Source: Colias croceus (taxonomy: Eukaryota; Arthropoda; Insecta; Lepidoptera; Pieridae). From it: a DNA stretch of 64,000 nucleotides. The notes under the pieces were generated by a model that made no database searches, was not told the origin of the DNA, and was given only the letters and a program-made list of their open reading frames with translations. Shown piece after piece: positions 59,443 through 64,000 of this stretch. The stretch is from assembly GCF_905220415.1 (NCBI RefSeq), contig NC_059562.1:7269501-7333500 (forward strand). Reading direction: 5' to 3'. Within the stretch, counting starts at the first letter, position 1. Each line of letters begins with the position of its first letter. The translations under genes were made by a program, and so were the position numbers.

Positions 59443-62406
59443 ATGGATAGTTTACAAGATAATGTCTATGAAGTCTTCGATTGTATAAATATAAACGATT
59501 TTTTAAACAACATCCCCAATATGCCTATAAATCTATTGTGTATCCACATTAATATAAGATCCGTCATTAAAAACTTTGTTACATTACAACAGTGTATATC
59601 ATCCGCACAAAAGCGCATTGATGTTATTATACTTACTGAGGTTAACATTACGGATAATATTAGTAGCTTATATCACTTAAACGGCTATCAAATGTATACG
59701 TCTCTAAGAAAATGTAAAAGGGGTGGGGGTATTATTGTATATGTAAGTAATAAACATACATGTTACGTACACAATGTAAACACAAATTATTTCGAAAACG
59801 TATTATTCACAATAACCACTCACACAAACTATAATACAAACATTTGTGCAATATATCGTCCCCCTAACACTAATAAACACTTATTTATCGATGAACTTAA
59901 CAGACTAATAATGAATAAGTGCCCTATAAAAACTGATCTTCATATACTGGGTGATATTAACATAGATCTGCAATCAGACAATCCTATAAAACATAAATAT
60001 AATAATACAATGCATGGTCTAGGCCTTTTGTGTGGGATCACAGCTTACACTAGAATCGAAACATATAATAATAAAATAAGTAAATCATGCATAGATCACA
60101 TCTACACTCGATCACACGCAAAAGATCTATTCACAGCAGCGATCGGTACGACACTAGCGGATCACCGGGCCGTAATGCTCGCTTGCGTCGGGGATTGTAC
60201 ACAGGATGATACAAAATATAAAACTATGATAGATAATAAAAAATTAAATACATTACTAGAACAAATAGATTGGACATGTACGGACAATATGACATGTCCA
60301 ATTAATATATATAACTATATACACGATCAATTTAAAAACAGCTATGAAAAATGTGAATTTACTATTAAAATTAAGACTAATAATAAAGAACGAAATAACA
60401 ACGAGTGGATTAATAAGAAGGTTATACAAGCTTGTGAAACTAGAGACAAACTATTTATACAGTGGACTAAAAACACAAATAATTATATTATTAAACAAAA
60501 ATATAATAAATATAGAAATTATGTAAATTCATTAATTAATAAAACAAAAAATAAATACACAAAATATAATATCATTTCAAACAAGAATAATTCAAAAAAG
60601 CTGTGGGAGATACTTAACAAACTCACTGGTAGAATAAAATCTTCTATTGATTCAATACTGCGTAATGCATTTATTAAGAAAGGAACAACAAGTAACGATA
60701 TTGCAAATAATTTTGCCTCAACTTTTCACAACAGTGTCAAACAAATAATCCCGAAATGTGTAGAACCATTGCTTGATAAAACATGCTATGAACACTCGGC
60801 AAATGTAAGCATGCGATTTAAGAGAGCCGACGCCAATTCAGTGGCCAAAATAATTAGAGCATTAAATAGCAACAAAGCTCCTGGGTTGGATAGAATAAGA
60901 GCAATTGACGTCAAATTACTTTGTGAGAAAATAAAAAATACCTTGGCAAATTTAATAAACACCAGCATCATAAGTGGTAAATATCCGACAGAACTTAAAA
61001 AAGGCATTGTTCGTCCAATTCATAAAAATGGTAACAGAAACGATTATGACAAATATAGACCAATAACCATATTACCTACTATTGACAAAATAATAGAAAA
61101 GTATATTAGTAGCCAAATTTACAGTTTTTATGAACGCAACAACATATTAACAAAAAATCAATACGGATTTCAACCGCATAAAAATACAACACAGCTGCTT
61201 TCCACCTTTACAGATAGTCTTTATAAACACCTTGACAGTAAAAAGCATGTCCTAATCGTATTTATTGACTATAGTAAGGCGTTTGACACCTTAAGGCACA
61301 GCACACTGATAAAAAATCTAAATGATAGCGGTATTAGAGGAAGTCTCTTGACATGGTGTGAGAATTATCTCCAAGATAGATCATATCAAGTTCGAGTCCT
61401 CAATGCTGACAGCTACCCAGTACACGTTACGGAAGGCACGGCACAGGGCTCGGTCCTCGGACCGCTGCACTATCTAACATATGTAAACAGCCTCTCCAAT
61501 GCACTAAAACAGTGCGAGATCTATCAGTTTGCTGATGATACGTGCCTAGTTTCAACTGGTAATAGTGTAGATGAGGCTCTAACAAAACTTCAGAGTGATT
61601 TTGATACTCTCATTAGGTGGTCCCACGACGCAGGATTAGTACTCAATGCTTGCAAAACAAAATTAATGTACGTTAGTTCAAGTCATAACCGCAGTGCAAT
61701 TTCACCAAAATTAATAGCTCATAATCATAGTTGCCTACATTCCAAAAAATGCCACGCTATACATGTTTGCTCATGTGACGCTATAGGTCTCGTTAGCAAT
61801 CACACATATCTTGGCTTAATCATTGACGATCGATTAAATTGGAAAGCTCACATAAACCACGTTTGTGATAAGCTAAGAGCCATATTAGCTAAATTCTCTC
61901 TAATCAAATACAAAGTGCCATACAAAACGCTACTGTTACTTTATAAAGCTCTGGTGGAGTCTATAATACTATACGGACTATCAAGCTATGGGAGAACATA
62001 CAAAACACATCTCGACAGTATTTTTTCACTACAGCTACGTATCCTAAAAGTAATTGTGCCAAGTAATCTAAAAACAACTTACAATGACGACTATAGAAAA
62101 TTATTCTCTTTTCTAAAAATATTACCTATTCACGAACAAGTCGAATTAGTGTTATTAAAAGAACACTTTTTTACAGATAATATCATCAAAATAAAACACT
62201 CTTATTATTCAGCTCGTAGGGCGGACCTCTCAGTTCTACAGTTACCAAGCTATAATAACCTTTATGGAAAGAGAACTTTGAACTACGTAATTCCTAACTT
62301 AATAAATAGACTACCTAAAACACTCAAAGATACACTAACAAATAAAAATATTAAAATAAAACTAAAAAACTACTATGAAAAATTAATTATTGATAAATAT
62401 TCATAA
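59443..62406 (+). CDS. LINE ORF2: endonuclease and reverse transcriptase
   Basis: A 987-residue polyprotein. Endonuclease: HINIRS (35-40), LTEVNI (64-69), RGGGIIVY (93-100), AIYRPPN (136-142), LGDINID (169-175), SCIDHIY (215-221) and ADHRAV (239-244), which cover the expected metal- and phosphate-binding positions. Reverse transcriptase: NKAPGLDRI (477-485), YRPITILPT (538-546), QYGFQPHKNTT (573-583), VFIDYSKAFD (606-615), TAQGSVLGP (666-674) and FADDTC (696-701, catalytic Asp pair). A Cys/His-rich insert, HSCLHSKKCHAIHVCSC, lies near 758-774 before the thumb (YLGLIIDDRLNWKAH). The usual PQGS motif is AQGS, an oddity that might affect activity. It would nick target DNA and prime reverse transcription. 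Starts at the first ATG; no internal stop. Confidence 0.93.
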   Translation: MDSLQDNVYEVFDCININDFLNNIPNMPINLLCIHINIRSVIKNFVTLQQCISSAQKRIDVIILTEVNITDNISSLYHLNGYQMYTSLRKCKRGGGIIVYVSNKHTCYVHNVNTNYFENVLFTITTHTNYNTNICAIYRPPNTNKHLFIDELNRLIMNKCPIKTDLHILGDINIDLQSDNPIKHKYNNTMHGLGLLCGITAYTRIETYNNKISKSCIDHIYTRSHAKDLFTAAIGTTLADHRAVMLACVGDCTQDDTKYKTMIDNKKLNTLLEQIDWTCTDNMTCPINIYNYIHDQFKNSYEKCEFTIKIKTNNKERNNNEWINKKVIQACETRDKLFIQWTKNTNNYIIKQKYNKYRNYVNSLINKTKNKYTKYNIISNKNNSKKLWEILNKLTGRIKSSIDSILRNAFIKKGTTSNDIANNFASTFHNSVKQIIPKCVEPLLDKTCYEHSANVSMRFKRADANSVAKIIRALNSNKAPGLDRIRAIDVKLLCEKIKNTLANLINTSIISGKYPTELKKGIVRPIHKNGNRNDYDKYRPITILPTIDKIIEKYISSQIYSFYERNNILTKNQYGFQPHKNTTQLLSTFTDSLYKHLDSKKHVLIVFIDYSKAFDTLRHSTLIKNLNDSGIRGSLLTWCENYLQDRSYQVRVLNADSYPVHVTEGTAQGSVLGPLHYLTYVNSLSNALKQCEIYQFADDTCLVSTGNSVDEALTKLQSDFDTLIRWSHDAGLVLNACKTKLMYVSSSHNRSAISPKLIAHNHSCLHSKKCHAIHVCSCDAIGLVSNHTYLGLIIDDRLNWKAHINHVCDKLRAILAKFSLIKYKVPYKTLLLLYKALVESIILYGLSSYGRTYKTHLDSIFSLQLRILKVIVPSNLKTTYNDDYRKLFSFLKILPIHEQVELVLLKEHFFTDNIIKIKHSYYSARRADLSVLQLPSYNNLYGKRTLNYVIPNLINRLPKTLKDTLTNKNIKIKLKNYYEKLIIDKYS

Positions 62407-62871
62407 TTACGAACATGTTTAAAAATTATGTATAATATAGACTAACGCCATAATGTGTGTGTGTATATGTGTATATATACATAAATACACACATACATTA
62501 TCTACTGACGTATTATAATTGTGTAGAAAATTTCATTCAATTTATAAACTAATTAACTGTAAACGAAAATCAACACCCTGTGGGTGCGGAGTGCAGACCG
62601 CAGTTGCGATAAGACGTAGATCATTCTTTTTTGTTTCTACCCACGAGTGTTGTTTTCTGCGATCATTGGATAAAGGATGTACTATTTTTGTTGGTTCTGT
62701 AAACGAATGTATGTAATAATGTTGTATTATTGTTTGTCAATATTATCGTATCTTTATTTTGTATGTCGACGGCGCTGGCGCGCGGTAAATCTCTAAAGAG
62801 ATTATGTTTGCGCCAGTTTAATTTAAGTTATAATGAATTGTATTATTGTATTGGATAAAAAAAAAAAAAAA

Positions 62872-64000
62872 TCTTATATTTCATCAAATCTAAAAAAGTA
62901 TATATATTTTCAACAAAATTGTAGCGACACGTAGATACGCCACACACCAACATAATATTATGTTACTATACAATATTTGTTATTATCATTGTAATTATCC
63001 AAAACTAGGGTGACTTGAAACCATTTTTAAATTATAAGCAAAAATTCCGGAAACAAATCAAGTGTATTATAACGAACGATTCTTATCGTCTAAATGCTAT
63101 AAAATCGCGCATCAGCCGGCAAAAGCGCAGAATGACCGGTTTTTGTGAAGTTATTGTTGGTTGTCGGCTGTAACGGGCCTTTGTTCGGACAATGTCACTA
63201 TCTGAACGTGTCGACGATTGCAATCGTCGCGTTTATACTGTACGACACGATATTACGATGGATTAACGATACAAATATTAGTAAGAAAGTCGAATTAGCA
63301 TACAATAGTCGAAATACTGTTATAAAAGGTAACAAAGGAAACAATTATTAATATTATGTTTGAATGAATGCTTTTTAAATTTATATTTATAAAGCATTTG
63401 AATGCCATAAAAACTAAAAAAATATAAATTATGTTTGATTTTGTAGTTTGATACTAAAATTGTTAATTTCTCCTCAGCCTTAACTAACCTTAACTTATAT
63501 GTCATAGTGTACAATAATGAACGGATAGAAGTTAATCTGTCTATGACATAGAGCAAAACTGACAGTATCTAAAATTATGCAATGTCTAGGATTAGAAATT
63601 GAACGTTTGGCGAATTTCAAACGTGATTTACATTCAAGAAATGTTTATTTCATTTTTTAACAATCGAAAGAGGTCACGGTCCGATTACGTTTTACGATTA
63701 GGAGTACGTATTTATAATTTAGTACATGGATTATTTTAATAAATTTACTGTTACATAATGAGTTATTTCTTATATTATTGTATATTAATACCATTGCGAA
63801 ACATTTAATCCAATATGTGTGAATGTATGAGATAAACGACACACTACCTCGCACCACGTAGCGAGACACGGTATTGTGTGATCTTATAATATTGCATGTA
63901 AGTCCACAGTCCAACAGAAAACGCATCCACGCGCGTTCATGCGGACGACGCGCCTACATGCGGAGAAACATGCACAATGACGAACGTTTTTGAATAAAAT
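62872..64000. other. Unannotated right edge
   Basis: A GC-richer block at about 63040-63260 includes ctataaaatcgcgcatcag (a TATA-like word) and a 68-codon frame with a hydrophobic stretch (VSTIAIVAFILYDTIL). The frame opens at GTG, not ATG, and has no known relative, so it is not called. The last 150 bases are CpG-rich (cgcgcgttcatgcggacgac) but hold no feature I can name. Confidence 0.35.

Larger units (their letters stand above)
58110..62871 (+). mobile_element. Apparently full-length two-ORF LINE (CR1/Jockey-like)
   Basis: Order: 5' region with a GC-rich patch, gatcggatcgggccgctcgg (58146-58165); ORF1 (58418-59380); 62-base gap; ORF2 (59443-62406); 3' UTR with a gtgtgtatatgtgtatat tract; and a poly(A) run at 62857-62871. 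ORF2 is not in the same frame as ORF1. The 5' boundary is an estimate and no target duplication was identified. Both ORFs lack stops and frameshifts, which suggests a young and perhaps active element. Its AT-rich codon use contrasts with the GC-rich LINE at 46972. Confidence 0.85.

Noticed and set aside
63145..63351. 68-codon ORF with a hydrophobic segment
   Set aside because: The start is GTG, not used for nuclear genes; no similarity recognised and no splice or promoter evidence beyond a TATA-like word.

Overview
The window looks like a piece of an AT-rich lepidopteran (moth or butterfly) genome. The pointers are a split nuclear gene with GT-AG introns, a high density of non-LTR retrotransposons, MITEs and short RTE/SINE-type tails of the kinds I associate with Lepidoptera, and large gene-poor AT-rich stretches. 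No rRNA, confident tRNA, CRISPR array, operon or other bacterial feature was seen. The organism call is inference from repeat and gene style; no marker was searched.

Host gene: only one was recognised. Three exons on the minus strand at the left edge (2329-2543, 1834-1969, 132-265) join in frame and encode an immunoglobulin V-type domain followed by the start of a second Ig domain. The sequence is typical of the insect beaten path (Beat) family of axon-guidance Ig proteins. The signal-peptide exon was not found and the 3' exons lie off the left edge. The 61 kb upstream of its first visible exon holds no other host gene I could recognise, so it is either a very long 5' intron or a gene desert.

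Mobile DNA fills much of the rest. From left to right: a decayed LINE reverse transcriptase (3414-4105); a 2 kb composite repeat with a 292-bp-arm fold-back (5560-7537) that has an inverted sister 48 kb away (54427-56290); a 429-bp hAT-type MITE with a perfect 8-bp target duplication (8191-8619); a 5'-truncated CR1-like LINE (16107-17677) and a 99.5% identical, shorter, inverted copy (51436-52240); a LINE with one intact long ORF (46893-50481); and an apparently intact two-ORF LINE (about 58110-62871) with a PHD-like finger plus FP-like ORF1 protein and an endonuclease-reverse transcriptase ORF2. One MITE family with GTGAAACTTCTTT ends occurs eight times, and a second family with related ends occurs twice in opposite orientations. 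Many RTE/SINE-like 3' tails are scattered between them.

The LINE proteins would act together: ORF1 coats the transcript, and ORF2 nicks target DNA and reverse-transcribes the RNA. The MITEs and short tails have no coding capacity and would depend on enzymes made elsewhere. The remaining DNA is AT-rich noncoding sequence with a few GC-rich islands (around 10930-11180, 11570-11780, 35920-36010, 44870-45130, 45640-45830 and 57650-57850) that may be regulatory or hold unrecognised exons.
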